DNA from: Nitrosophilus alvini
GTDB taxonomy: Bacteria > Campylobacterota > Campylobacteria > Campylobacterales > Nitratiruptoraceae
Length of the DNA stretch: 64,000 bases
Direction of reading: 5' to 3'
Assembly: GCF_015100395.1 (NCBI RefSeq)
Contig: NZ_AP022847.1
Span: forward strand, 372,001 to 436,000
The notes under the pieces are model-generated. The model saw only the letters and a list, made by a program, of their open reading frames with translations, ran no database searches and was not told where the DNA came from. The translations under genes and the position numbers were made by a program. Shown here one piece after another: positions 11,201 to 19,065 of this stretch; position 1 is the stretch's first letter, and every line of letters starts with the position of its first letter.

Positions 11201-11455
11201 GCTTCTCTGTTTTTTTAGTGAGTCTTTTATCATTTGACCCCGGCTTCCGATATAGATAGATGTCATCCCCCTCTCTTTAGCGACCTGTGTCATTAAATTG
11301 CTTAGTACTCTGTTGAATTCTATCTCTTTCTTCAAAGTCTGCGTTTTTTGATAAGTCTGATATGAGTCGTACAGGAAGTAGCCTGACAACGAGAAAAGAA
11401 GCAGCAGCGGCAGAAGACTTATTAGCTGCATTTTTCTTATTAGACTGAGTTGCAT
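8297..11455 (-). CDS. NIT-domain hybrid sensor histidine kinase with three receiver-like domains
   Basis: A 1052-residue membrane sensor kinase. TM1 is near residues 10-30 and TM2 near 300-325. The periplasmic part between them has the helical NIT pattern (nitrate/nitrite-sensing family), with VAKERGMTSIYIGSRG and a helical GFVSFILARY segment. A short linker leads to HisKA (SHEIRTPLNG, His406) and an HATPase domain with NLISNAIKF, DTGIGI and GGTGLGL. Three receiver-like domains follow. Only the middle one has the full acidic set, with Asp822 in FMDIQMPIMDG; the first and third lack the N-terminal acidic pair and the conserved Lys. NIT ligands are nitrate or nitrite in studied proteins, but the ligand here is not shown. 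RBS AAAAGGATAG. Confidence 0.88.
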   Translation of the reverse strand: MQLSLIRKMQLISLLPLLLLFSLSGYFLYDSYQTYQKTQTLKKEIEFNRVLSNLMTQVAKERGMTSIYIGSRGQMIKDSLKKQRSIVDKAIQDLKNYLKKNPELTLRVKTVLTNLKELNFIRKKVDTLKIGFENVFFGFYTDMINTPILNNLSNLVYYSINPEITAISSVYVQFVTAKEYTGIERGFVSFILARYTPASDKELILWNSLIGKADNLSYNNLSSSDVKKALNDIFGSEDAKDIINEVLQTRVSIQRSVNDGLYPVDPTLWFNLQTEKIDVIRNAEKVVSNAIISRVEQVSQIQTYVLIASAVLFSLSVLLMIGGYFLARDITGNIKRLEAVIKKVAESKTIRDEKGNVAADINLDTTEGIATAYELLETALIKAESAKETAEEASKAKSMFLANMSHEIRTPLNGIVGFTELLKSTELNEEQKEFVNIIEKSSENLLQIINSILDLSKIESNKIEIENIVFNPIEEFESAVEVYAPRAAEKDINLGLFVDPRLSNLLKGDPTKIKEVLINLISNAIKFTDNGGSVSVEIRKNASENGKAKIDFVVKDTGIGIPAEKKAQIFEAFSQADISVTRKYGGTGLGLTISSEFVKLMGGKLDLESEIGKGSKFFFTLELEEIPSLDETLEGKFKGLKVAFLEIPGMEKDQNRYIREYLDFYGAKFNIFNDLDELLKEHKRYNFVLLDFDYTDENRLKDFFIRNIPTSLIAKISHQKTTEGFAKNLIKLIYEPVNVTKTKQLLLDYEQKSKTSRKTVKEFDFSKIKFKAKALVAEDNMINQKLIQKTLEDMGLEVDLANNGLEAFEKRKNGDYDIIFMDIQMPIMDGVEALHEILDYEEDYKVPHVPIAALTAHALKGDREKYLSEGFDEYATKPLVRDEIAAILERFLSDKIVEEEIEHPLTKRLKESTQEDKEIQKTSEKETQEIKTVDENIKKDILIAKKTPVESKLFEKLIDELDFSSDIAGSFNELLEKIKEGGYRLILVDRELDGFDLQEIKNTIEASNMKTPIILFIDPSATATEEEKSIFSDVIKNVVNKDLLRLVVEKYI

Positions 11456-11465
11456 ATCTATCCTT

Positions 11466-11864
11466 TTAGTTTAGATTTATATTATATTTCTGAGCAATCG
11501 TGGAGCATTCGCGTGCACCGCTTTGTAAACCTTCTTTTAGAAGTTTCTTTATCTTTTTGATGTTTGCATTTCCTTTTTCGAGATAGATCTGGGCAAGATA
11601 GCAGTTAGCTCTTGCATTACCTATTTTTTTTGCCTCAAGAAAAAACTTTTCTGCTTTATCAAGATCTTTTTGAGTACCCATACCGTTAAGATAGAAAAGT
11701 CCTAAAAAATATTTTGCCTGAACTGATCCTTCTTCTACAGCCAATTCAAAAAACTCTTTTGCTTCTTTATAATTTTGGCTTTTATATGCCCTGATTGCGT
11801 TGCTGAAGTTTGAAGCGTATAGAGCTATTGCTGCGAAAGCGAGAGAAAAAAATATCTTCTTCAA
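11466..11864 (-). CDS. Secreted Sel1-repeat protein
   Basis: About 132 residues with a signal peptide (MKKIFFSLAFAAIALYA) and at least two Sel1-type repeats, recognisable from AKYFLGLFYLNGMGTQKDLDKAEKFFLEA and the following ARANCYLAQIY segment. Sel1 repeats form alpha-solenoids that bind proteins. An AAAGGA ribosome binding site sits against the first possible TTG (11870), so the second TTG at 11864 with 6-nt spacing is the more likely start. It is sandwiched between the Hpt protein and the NIT hybrid kinase with 10-15 bp gaps, which suggests a periplasmic accessory to that sensor. This role is inference. Confidence 0.75.
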   Translation of the reverse strand: MKKIFFSLAFAAIALYASNFSNAIRAYKSQNYKEAKEFFELAVEEGSVQAKYFLGLFYLNGMGTQKDLDKAEKFFLEAKKIGNARANCYLAQIYLEKGNANIKKIKKLLKEGLQSGARECSTIAQKYNINLN

Positions 11865-11885
11865 TGTCAATCCTTTGTTATCTGT

Positions 11886-13328
11886 TTAAATTTCAATAGT
11901 TTTACTCAGGTTTTCTAACATTTCAAAAAATTTATCGGCTGCGTCTGCTTTATTTTCGCTCTCATTGTTGTCACACAGCTTACTAAGCTGTGCACTGAAC
12001 TCTTCGAGTCGTAAATTGTCTGTAATTCCTTTGAGTTTTTTTGCCGTTTTTTGCAACTCTTCTTTTTTTTGATCGGAAATGAGGCTGTATATTGTCTCTT
12101 TTTGTTTTTTTGCTTCTTTTATGAAATCTTTTATCAGTTCGTGAATAAGCGTTTTTGGAAGACCTATTTCATTGGCTATTTTTTCCGTATCGTACTCTGT
12201 CTGCTCTTTTGGCTCCGTTTCTTTTATGATGTCGAAAGGATATATCTCTTCTTCATTTTGATTTGTATGGTCGCTGATATCTTTTTCAAAAACAGTATCG
12301 TTTTCCACAGGTAAAGAGATAGTTGTATCTACATCTTCTTCAATGTGCAGTTGCTCTTTCAGCTCTTTTATAAAATCGTAAAATTCCGAAAGTTTTTCTT
12401 CCAGAGTTTTTTTATCATTTGAACTATTGATAACAGAAAGTATTTCGACGGCTTTTTCGATACGCAGATTTGCTGCTGCACCTTTCAGTTTGTGTGAATA
12501 GTTTCGTATCTCTTCAATATTTTCGCTTGAAAGCAGTTCTTCGAATTTGGGCTTATACTCTATCGCCTGGTTAATAAACTCTTTGACAAATTCTGTTATA
12601 AGTTCCGGTGTTAGCCCTAGCTCTTTAGCAGCATCTTCCGGATCGAAAATAGGGGATTCGGATATTTTTGTAGTAGCCGGTTCCTCTTTTTCTTCAAAAA
12701 ACAGGGGAGCCTCCTCCTCTATAGAAGAAGGAGTGTCAAAATCTAGATTGATATCCAGTTTTTCATTTTCAAAAGTTTCCGCTTGTTCTGTTTTAAATAT
12801 TTCGGGAGTATCCGTGTTGTCCTGAGATATCAAAACTTCATCTGTTTGAGGTTGCATATCGGTCTGGAAAGCCGATATCTCAGGATTTTCTTCTATGTTT
12901 TGATCCGGTAATCGAAAATTATCTTCTTCTTGATCCTGATACTCTGTTGGAAGAATAAGATCAGGCTGTGGCGTATCATGATTTTGTGAAAGAGAGGATT
13001 CGTTACTTACGCCTTTTATGTTTTCGAGTCTTACTGAGTAAAATGTTTCACCGTTATCCATATAAAGCATGTCTACAGTGATTTTGCATTCAAATTCATG
13101 ATTATTTTTCGTGTGAATTATTGCTCTTGGAGTCTGAATATTGCTGTGTAGTACAAAATTGAGCCAGGAGAAATTTTCAAAATTGTAAACATATCCGGGT
13201 CTAACTTCAAAAAGTTCGGCTATATCTTTTATATCTTCTTTCAGTTCATCTAGGGAGGAGTATCCCAATAGTTGTAGACTGTAGTCTGAAATTCCTACAA
13301 GCTCTCTGTTCTTCGTATATAAAATCAA
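11886..13328 (-). CDS. PAS-like/double Hpt phosphotransfer protein
   Basis: A 480-residue soluble protein. Residues 1-105 resemble a PAS fold (GYSSLDELKED, then an EFECKITVDMLY strand). Residues 110-225 form a very acidic, low-complexity linker. The first Hpt domain (about 230-325) has SHKLKGAAANL with His279 as likely phospho-acceptor. After a second acidic linker, another Hpt-like domain (about 380-480) shows AKKLKGITDNL, where Lys430 replaces the His. The TTG start has AAAGGAC 6 nt upstream. It lies 15 bp after the PAS gene and precedes the Sel1 gene. It probably shuttles phosphoryl groups between the hybrid kinase receiver and the CheY-like protein. Confidence 0.8.
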   Translation of the reverse strand: MILYTKNRELVGISDYSLQLLGYSSLDELKEDIKDIAELFEVRPGYVYNFENFSWLNFVLHSNIQTPRAIIHTKNNHEFECKITVDMLYMDNGETFYSVRLENIKGVSNESSLSQNHDTPQPDLILPTEYQDQEEDNFRLPDQNIEENPEISAFQTDMQPQTDEVLISQDNTDTPEIFKTEQAETFENEKLDINLDFDTPSSIEEEAPLFFEEKEEPATTKISESPIFDPEDAAKELGLTPELITEFVKEFINQAIEYKPKFEELLSSENIEEIRNYSHKLKGAAANLRIEKAVEILSVINSSNDKKTLEEKLSEFYDFIKELKEQLHIEEDVDTTISLPVENDTVFEKDISDHTNQNEEEIYPFDIIKETEPKEQTEYDTEKIANEIGLPKTLIHELIKDFIKEAKKQKETIYSLISDQKKEELQKTAKKLKGITDNLRLEEFSAQLSKLCDNNESENKADAADKFFEMLENLSKTIEI

Positions 13329-13343
13329 TTTTTGTCCTTTTAA

Positions 13344-13760
13344 CTATTCTCTCTTCTCTTTTTCCAAAAGTGAGCGGTAAAGTTTTTCAGCCTCTTCTAT
13401 ATCTTTTCTGTTGGCAGGTTTTCGTGCCGCTATATATCCAACTTTTTGACCCTCTTTTATAATAGGTTTTATATGGGTTTCGACCCAGTAATATTTTCCA
13501 TCTTTTCTAAGATTTTTAACAAGCCCATGCCACTCTTTATTATTTTGAATTGTTTCCCACATCTGTTTGAATGCAGCTTTGGGCATATCTGGATGTCTGA
13601 TGATGTTGTGGGGTTTTCCTATAAGTTCTTTTTTTTCGTAGCCGGCGATTTCGCAAAATTTTCTGTTTGCAAAGGTAATGACACCTTTAAGATCGGTTTC
13701 GCTTATTATGACACCTTCAGAAAAAACAAACTCTTCATCTTTTGGTGTTGGTCTATTCAT
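13344..13760 (-). CDS. PAS-domain sensor protein (Aer/CetB-like)
   Basis: A 138-residue protein made almost entirely of one PAS domain of the Aer type: GVITFANRKFCEIAGYEKKELIGKPHNIIRHPDMPKAAF, then WHGLVKNLRKDGKYYWVETHIKPI. In Aer and CetB such domains bind FAD and report redox or energy state. No transmembrane or output domain is visible. It is first in the signalling operon, 15 bp upstream of the double-Hpt gene. The ATG follows GGAG inside a GC-rich leader block. FAD binding is inferred from family likeness. Confidence 0.85.
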   Translation of the reverse strand: MNRPTPKDEEFVFSEGVIISETDLKGVITFANRKFCEIAGYEKKELIGKPHNIIRHPDMPKAAFKQMWETIQNNKEWHGLVKNLRKDGKYYWVETHIKPIIKEGQKVGYIAARKPANRKDIEEAEKLYRSLLEKEKRE

Positions 13761-13761
13761 G

Positions 13762-13803
13762 ACAGTACTCCGGTAAAGCCGCTACAGACAGCCTGCTTGC
13801 CTT
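13762..13803 (-). promoter_or_regulatory. GC-rich structured leader of the PAS signalling operon
   Basis: On the minus strand a GC-rich block (from AAGGCAAGCAGG to ACCGGAGTACTGTC) sits between an A/T-only stretch and the ATG at 13760. AAGC/GCTT and GCT/AGC can pair as a short stacked hairpin, and the Shine-Dalgarno GGAG lies just 3' of it. It may control translation of the operon. No known riboswitch consensus is matched in full. Confidence 0.35.
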
Positions 13804-13871
13804 AAAATAAAAGTTAACATTTAATTTTAATACGATGGGATTAATATATCATATAATTATAAAACTTTTTC

Positions 13872-15692
13872 TTAAAAATCTGCGTTTTTTATGTTTTTTG
13901 CGCTTTTTTCATCGATGATACTGCAAAGATCAGAAAAGGAGGCCGATTTTATATTTTCAAATGATCCGAAATAGTCCAAAAGCTTTTTAAGCTTGGCTTC
14001 CCCAATACCTTTTGCTTTTAGAATAGAAATGCGACGATCGGCTTTTAGTTTCTGTTCTCTGTGAAACTTTATGGCGAATCTGTGGGCTTCATCCCGCAAT
14101 TTTTGTAAAAAGAGAAGTCTTTTGTCTGTCGGTTGTAATCTAAAGAGCTCATTTTTAGTATATATCAAATCTTTGGCTTTTCCTTTTGCTCTGTATGCTT
14201 TTGCATCTATTTTCTCTTTAGATATTGCAACTACATCAATATCTACGCCGAAACTTTGTAAAATATCCTGTGCCAGACGTCTTAGTGTCTCTCCGCCGTC
14301 TATAACCCAAAGATCGGGAGGTGGATTTTTCGAAAAACTGTTGCATCTTTTTGTAAGTATCTCTCTCATCTGGGAATATTCATCTTTTGAAGAGAGATTG
14401 TAATGTCTGTAATCATTTTTTTTGAACTTTCCGTTTTCGTATACAGCCATTGCGCCTACCGGAATTGACCCTTTAATATGGGAGTTGTCGAAAATTTCTA
14501 TTCTAAACGGATAATTTTCCAGCTTCAAAAGTTTCATAACCTGCAACAGGATATCATCTTTTTCTTTGGATTGCTTTTTCAAAAGCTCTTTTGCGTTAAG
14601 TATTGCAAGCTTTGCAAGATTTAACTTATTGCCTTTTTTTGGGGTGGAAATTGTTATTTTTTTCCCCAGTTTTTGCGAAAGAAAAGACTCTACAGTTTTT
14701 CTATCCGAAAAATCGTGTGCAGTGATGATTTTTTTGGAAGTTATAGGTGAATCGACAGAATAGAAATCAAGAATAGCTCTTTTGTAGGCCTCATCAACAT
14801 CGAATCCTTTTGTATCATCGTACCTGATTATATTTGAAGAGCTTGAAATCACTCTTCCTTCCCGCATAAACATTCTGACAATAGAAGCTTTGCCTTTTTC
14901 GCTGTATACAGCAAAAATATCGATGTCTTCTACTCGTGCAAGATCGATATTGCTCTGTATTTCGCTTTTTGAGATCCGTTCGATTCTGTCCCTGATTTCG
15001 GCAGCCTCTTCAAATCTCAACTCTGCCGATAACCGGGACATTTTAGCTTCAAGTTTTTTTATGAGTGTTTTTTTGTCCAGAATATACTTTTTTGCCTCAT
15101 CTACTATATTTTTATACTCTTTTGTGGAAATTTTTCCTTCGCACGGAGCAGAACATCTTTTTATCTGATAGAAAAGGCACGCTTTTTTTTGATTGAGGCA
15201 TCCTTTTTTCTGAACGAGCGGAAAAAGCTCGTATATGGAGTCGAGTATATCTTTTGCTGCGGTGGAAAGAGGCCCGAAGTATTTGATATTTTTCCCTTTT
15301 ATAACTTTTCTGGTTATCTCAAATCTGGGAAACTCTTCGCTCATATTTATGTAGATGTAGGGATATGTTTTATCGTCTCTTAAAAGAATATTGTATTTGG
15401 GTTTAAGTTGTTTTATGAGGGAGTTTTCAAGAATAAGTGCATCGTTTTCATTTTCAACGATTATATATTCTAGAGCATCCACTTCACTTGCCATTTTGAA
15501 AATTCTTGGGCTTAGATTTGGTGCGGGGCAGAAGTGCGGTGAAAATCTGAAATAGCTTTTGACTCTTTTTTTGAGACTTTTTGCTTTGCCGATATAAAGA
15601 AGTCTGCCCTCTTTATTGAAGTACTGATAGACTCCCGGTTTGTCAGGAAGGTTTTTGATATCGTTTTTCAATTTCTCATTTGCTTTCGACAT
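13872..15692 (-). CDS. uvrC: Excinuclease ABC subunit C
   Basis: UvrC (606 residues), the dual-incision nuclease of nucleotide excision repair. Domain order is as expected: GIY-YIG nuclease at the N-terminus (GVYQYF...LLYIGKAKSLKKRVKSYF), the Cys-containing segment CLFYQIKRCSAPCEG, a UVR motif around residues 200-235, the RNase H-like nuclease domain (EIFDNSHIKGSIPVGAMAVY and LWVIDGG), and a C-terminal helix-hairpin-helix (AKGIGEAKLKKLLDYFGS). Length is normal. The start overlaps the end of the upstream DciA-like gene by 17 bp, so the two are translationally coupled. Confidence 0.96.
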   Translation of the reverse strand: MSKANEKLKNDIKNLPDKPGVYQYFNKEGRLLYIGKAKSLKKRVKSYFRFSPHFCPAPNLSPRIFKMASEVDALEYIIVENENDALILENSLIKQLKPKYNILLRDDKTYPYIYINMSEEFPRFEITRKVIKGKNIKYFGPLSTAAKDILDSIYELFPLVQKKGCLNQKKACLFYQIKRCSAPCEGKISTKEYKNIVDEAKKYILDKKTLIKKLEAKMSRLSAELRFEEAAEIRDRIERISKSEIQSNIDLARVEDIDIFAVYSEKGKASIVRMFMREGRVISSSSNIIRYDDTKGFDVDEAYKRAILDFYSVDSPITSKKIITAHDFSDRKTVESFLSQKLGKKITISTPKKGNKLNLAKLAILNAKELLKKQSKEKDDILLQVMKLLKLENYPFRIEIFDNSHIKGSIPVGAMAVYENGKFKKNDYRHYNLSSKDEYSQMREILTKRCNSFSKNPPPDLWVIDGGETLRRLAQDILQSFGVDIDVVAISKEKIDAKAYRAKGKAKDLIYTKNELFRLQPTDKRLLFLQKLRDEAHRFAIKFHREQKLKADRRISILKAKGIGEAKLKKLLDYFGSFENIKSASFSDLCSIIDEKSAKNIKNADF

Positions 15693-16125
15693 TTTTTCTG
15701 ATGGTTTCTCTTATTTTTTCTATCATTTCGGAAACAGTGTCTGTTTTAGCCATATTTTCAAATTTTCCGCTTGATTTTTCAAGATATGTTGCCAGTTTTG
15801 TTTCTCTCTCTTCTCTAACAGGAAGTTTTTTGTTTGTTACAAATGTTTTTATCTGTTTTACATCAAAATTTTTGCACTCTTCTACAGATATTTTAAGTTT
15901 GTTTAATAGTTCATTTATGAGAGTTTGATTATAATTGAACTCCATTTTCATTCCAGGGTGTTTTAGTGCGATATAAAGGGTATTCTGTTTTTTGTATCCA
16001 AATATAACGGCATCTTTGAATCTTTTTGGAAGAAGATTCAGAAGTTTTCTAAAACACCTCTGTTCGTTCAATTTATCTTGATTTTTGGAAAAAAGATGAG
16101 ACACAACAGATTTTGCATTTTTCAT
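15676..16125 (-). CDS. DciA/DUF721-like protein
   Basis: A 149-residue basic protein. The region around residues 25-75 (LLPKRFKDAVIFGYKKQNTLYIALKHPGMKMEFNYN) resembles the DUF721/DciA fold, in which a small alpha/beta domain is followed by a charged tail. DciA proteins help load the replicative helicase DnaB. The match is by pattern only, and the C-terminal 70 residues are lysine/glutamate-rich and not diagnostic. It overlaps uvrC by 17 bp, and its own start overlaps the divergent lipoprotein gene at 16096 by 30 bp. Confidence 0.55.
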   Translation of the reverse strand: MKNAKSVVSHLFSKNQDKLNEQRCFRKLLNLLPKRFKDAVIFGYKKQNTLYIALKHPGMKMEFNYNQTLINELLNKLKISVEECKNFDVKQIKTFVTNKKLPVREERETKLATYLEKSSGKFENMAKTDTVSEMIEKIRETIRKNVESK

Positions 16126-16230
16126 ATTGTAATTATAGCACTAATACTCAGTTTTTCAGGCTGCGGATATAAAGCTGACCCGTATTACCCCGCTGACAAA
16201 GACAAAACCGAAACAGCAGGTAAAAAATGA
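16096..16230 (+). CDS. Small LptM-like lipoprotein
   Basis: A 44-residue open frame too short for standard calling. The ATG at 16096 follows GGAAAAAAG. The product has a hydrophobic signal peptide (IVIIALILSF), a lipobox FSGC, and directly after it GCGYKADPYYP, close to the GCGLKGPLYFP signature of LptM (YifL). A short charged tail follows. Its stop overlaps the nadB ATG in an ATGA junction. In E. coli LptM assists oxidative maturation of LptD, the LPS translocon. lptD lies about 7 kb downstream on the same strand. Function here is inferred from the signature. Confidence 0.7.
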   Translation: MRHNRFCIFHIVIIALILSFSGCGYKADPYYPADKDKTETAGKK

Positions 16231-17663
16231 TTTACGATTATATTATTGTAGGTGCGGGTATAGCCGGTCTTTATGCAGCACTGAATATTCCCGAAAATAA
16301 AAAAGTGGCAGTTCTCTCAAAAGAGCCTCTCTGGGAATGCAACACTTTTTATGCACAGGGTGGTGTGGCGACAGCCAGAGATGAAAAAGATATCAATGAC
16401 CATATAGAAGATACGCTTAAAGCAGGCTGCGGACTTTGTAATAAAGAAGCAGTCGAGATAATGAGCCAAAACAGTATCCTTGTCATAAATGACCTGATAA
16501 ACAGGGGCTTCGAGTTTGATACAGATGAAGAAGGAAATCTACTGTTTACCAGAGAAGCTGCACACTCCAGAAACAGGATACTGCATGCAGGAGGAGATGC
16601 AACTGGAAGACTACTACACAAATTTTTGATAGAGAACTGTTCCCATAAAGTTTTTGAAAGCGTTGAAGTTGCTGACCTGCTTGTAGAAGAGGGGGTGTGT
16701 TACGGAGTTACTGTAAAAAAAGAGGGAAAACTTAAGAATATCTACGGAAAAAATGTCTTTATTGCCAGCGGAGGAGTCGGGTCACTTTATGAATATCATA
16801 CCAATGCAAATACTATAAGTGCCGATCTGCAGGGAATCTGTCTTGAAAAAGGCATAGAGCTTGCAGATATGGAATTCTTGCAGTTTCATCCTACCGTTTT
16901 TATACTCAGCCACAGAGCAAGAAAGCTTCTTTTGACAGAAGCTCTCAGAGGTGAGGGTGCAACTGTTGTGGATGAAAAGGGAAGAAGGTTTCTTTTCGAT
17001 TATGACTCTAAAGGAGAGCTTGCTTCAAGAGATATTGTAAGCAGGGCAATATATGATTATAAACTGAAAGGTCACAAAGTCTATCTTTCGTTTGAAAATT
17101 TTGAAGAGGAGTTTTTCAGGTACAGATTTCCTACTATCTATAAAAACTTCAAAGAGCTTGGTTTTAATGTGCCCAGGCAGAAAGTGCCGGTTTCACCTGC
17201 TTTTCATTTTGCGATGGGAGGCATTAAGACGGATCTTTACGGAAAAGTTCCCGGTTTCGAGAATCTCTATGCTATAGGTGAAGTGGCATGTACAGGGGTG
17301 CACGGTGCAAACAGACTTGCGAGTAACTCTTTGCTTGAAGGATTAGTTTTCTCCAGAAGGGCTGTAGAAGTTGCTTTAATTAACAATTTTGAGCCGAAAA
17401 GCAAAAAATTTCCGGTTTTGAGAGAGAAGCTAATCAAAGAAAATGATAAAGATATAAAAAATGAACTCAGACGGGTTATGTGGGAGAAAGTAGGAATTAT
17501 AAGAAAAAGAGAGAAACTCCAAAGCGCTTTTGATTTTATATGTGAGAGTGAAAAAAAAGATATAGGAAGATTTTTGAAGCTGAGACTGCTTTGTGCCAAA
17601 GAGATAGTAAAAAGCGCACTTGCCAGAAAAGAATCGATCGGAGCTCATTATATCGAAGATTGA
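16227..17663 (+). CDS. nadB: L-aspartate oxidase
   Basis: A 478-residue flavoenzyme of de novo NAD synthesis, oxidising L-aspartate to iminoaspartate. The N-terminal FAD-binding motif is VGAGIAGLYAAL. Family landmarks follow: NTFYAQGGVA, the succinate dehydrogenase-like HSRNRILHAGGDATGR, DMEFLQFHPTVF, LLTEALRGEGATVV, the active-site region ASRDIVSRAI, and GIKTDLYGKVPGFENLYAIGEVACTGVHGANRLASNSLLEG. The C-terminal helical domain is present. It overlaps the LptM-like gene by 4 bp. Confidence 0.95.
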   Translation: MIYDYIIVGAGIAGLYAALNIPENKKVAVLSKEPLWECNTFYAQGGVATARDEKDINDHIEDTLKAGCGLCNKEAVEIMSQNSILVINDLINRGFEFDTDEEGNLLFTREAAHSRNRILHAGGDATGRLLHKFLIENCSHKVFESVEVADLLVEEGVCYGVTVKKEGKLKNIYGKNVFIASGGVGSLYEYHTNANTISADLQGICLEKGIELADMEFLQFHPTVFILSHRARKLLLTEALRGEGATVVDEKGRRFLFDYDSKGELASRDIVSRAIYDYKLKGHKVYLSFENFEEEFFRYRFPTIYKNFKELGFNVPRQKVPVSPAFHFAMGGIKTDLYGKVPGFENLYAIGEVACTGVHGANRLASNSLLEGLVFSRRAVEVALINNFEPKSKKFPVLREKLIKENDKDIKNELRRVMWEKVGIIRKREKLQSAFDFICESEKKDIGRFLKLRLLCAKEIVKSALARKESIGAHYIED

Positions 17664-17727
17664 AGATTAAAGAAAAAAGTGTTATTGTTTTGCTTAAAAT
17701 CAGAAACATTCATTGAAAGGAAACTCT

Positions 17728-19029
17728 ATGCATGAGTTGGCAATGTCCCATACCTGGGTGGGTTACGCTTCTTTAGTTATATTTGTGATAGGCTATTACT
17801 TTATAGCAGCGGAAGAGAAGTTTCACATGAATAAAGCCAAACCGGCTTTATTTATAGGTACGTTTATATTTATGCTGATTGGAATATATTTTACAATCAA
17901 CGGTCTTGATCCGGATCCTCTCCATGATGAGATGGAGAAACTGATACTGGAGATTGCCGAGATATTTTTCTTCCTCTTTGTAGCGATGACATATATTGAA
18001 ACTCTTATAGAAAGAAAAGTTTTTGATGTTTTGAAGTACAAACTTGTATCGAAAGGATACAGTTATAGAAAACTTTTCTGGATAACAGGTGTGTTGGCAT
18101 TTTTCATATCGCCGGTTGCGGACAACCTTACAACAGCTCTTATCTTATCTACAGTTCTTTTCACTATTGATAAAACAAATAACCAATTTCTGGTCCCTGG
18201 CGCTATAAATATAGTGGTGGCTGCAAACGCGGGAGGTGCATGGAGTCCTTTCGGCGACATTACCACACTTATGGCTTGGACCGCCGGTAAAGGCGAATTT
18301 GTAGATTTCCTTTTTCTATTTCCAGCTTCTATAGCAGGATGGCTTATTACTGCATGGCTTCTTGCCAGAGTTGTTCCAGACGGACAGCCGCATTTTGATG
18401 CATCTTTGCCTAAAGCGGAACTGAAACCCGGAGCCAAAGTTGTTATCTGGCTGGGAATCTTTACAATATTTACCGCCGTTATGGGACATCAGTTTTTCCA
18501 CTTTCCTGCTATGTGGGGAATGATGTTTGGACTTTCGCTTCTAAAACTCTACTCATATCAGCTGAAAAGAAAAAATAAAAATGGCGGATTTGATGTCTTT
18601 GTAAATATGAAACACGTAGAAAACGATACACTTCTTTTCTTTTTCGGTATTCTTTCTGCAGTCGGTGCTTTACACTTTTTGGGATATCTGGAGTATATTG
18701 TAAAACTTTATGATATTATTGGGCCAAGTATAGGAAATGTAGGTGTTGGTGTTATATCGGCGATTGTCGACAACGTTCCGGTTATGAGTGCAATTTTAAA
18801 AGCGGATCCTCAAATGGGTCTTGACCAGTGGCTTCTTGTAACTCTGACTGCAGGTATAGGCGGAAGTCTGATAAGTTTCGGAAGTGCAGCGGGTGTTGGA
18901 GTTATGGGAAGACTCAGAGGTATCTATACATTCGGTGCACATATGAGATATGCTTGGACTATAGCGATAGGATATATCGTATCCATAGCAATCTGGTATT
19001 TGCAGTTTGAAATACTGGGAATTTATTGA
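17728..19029 (+). CDS. nhaD: NhaD-type Na+/H+ antiporter
   Basis: A 433-residue polytopic membrane protein of the ion transporter superfamily, with about 12 hydrophobic segments. NhaD-type signatures include SPVADNLTTALILSTVL, AANAGGAWSPFGDITTLMAW (charged residues in a discontinuous helix), and a second half with ISAIVDNVPVMSAIL and GGSLISFGSAAGVGVMG. NhaD exports Na+ or Li+ in exchange for H+ and is common in marine and haloalkaliphilic bacteria. An in-frame TTG at 17713 overlaps the GAAAGGAAA ribosome binding site, so the ATG at 17728 is taken as start. Ion preference is not shown. Confidence 0.9.
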   Translation: MHELAMSHTWVGYASLVIFVIGYYFIAAEEKFHMNKAKPALFIGTFIFMLIGIYFTINGLDPDPLHDEMEKLILEIAEIFFFLFVAMTYIETLIERKVFDVLKYKLVSKGYSYRKLFWITGVLAFFISPVADNLTTALILSTVLFTIDKTNNQFLVPGAINIVVAANAGGAWSPFGDITTLMAWTAGKGEFVDFLFLFPASIAGWLITAWLLARVVPDGQPHFDASLPKAELKPGAKVVIWLGIFTIFTAVMGHQFFHFPAMWGMMFGLSLLKLYSYQLKRKNKNGGFDVFVNMKHVENDTLLFFFGILSAVGALHFLGYLEYIVKLYDIIGPSIGNVGVGVISAIVDNVPVMSAILKADPQMGLDQWLLVTLTAGIGGSLISFGSAAGVGVMGRLRGIYTFGAHMRYAWTIAIGYIVSIAIWYLQFEILGIY

Positions 19030-19065
19030 TAATATATGTGTAATTGATAGTAAGGAGAAAAATTA

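Noticed and set aside
13762-13803. c-di-GMP-I (GEMM) riboswitch
   Set aside because: Only a vague likeness to the 3' arm; the conserved GCAAACC core and GAAA tetraloop helix are missing and the upstream sequence is pure A/T.
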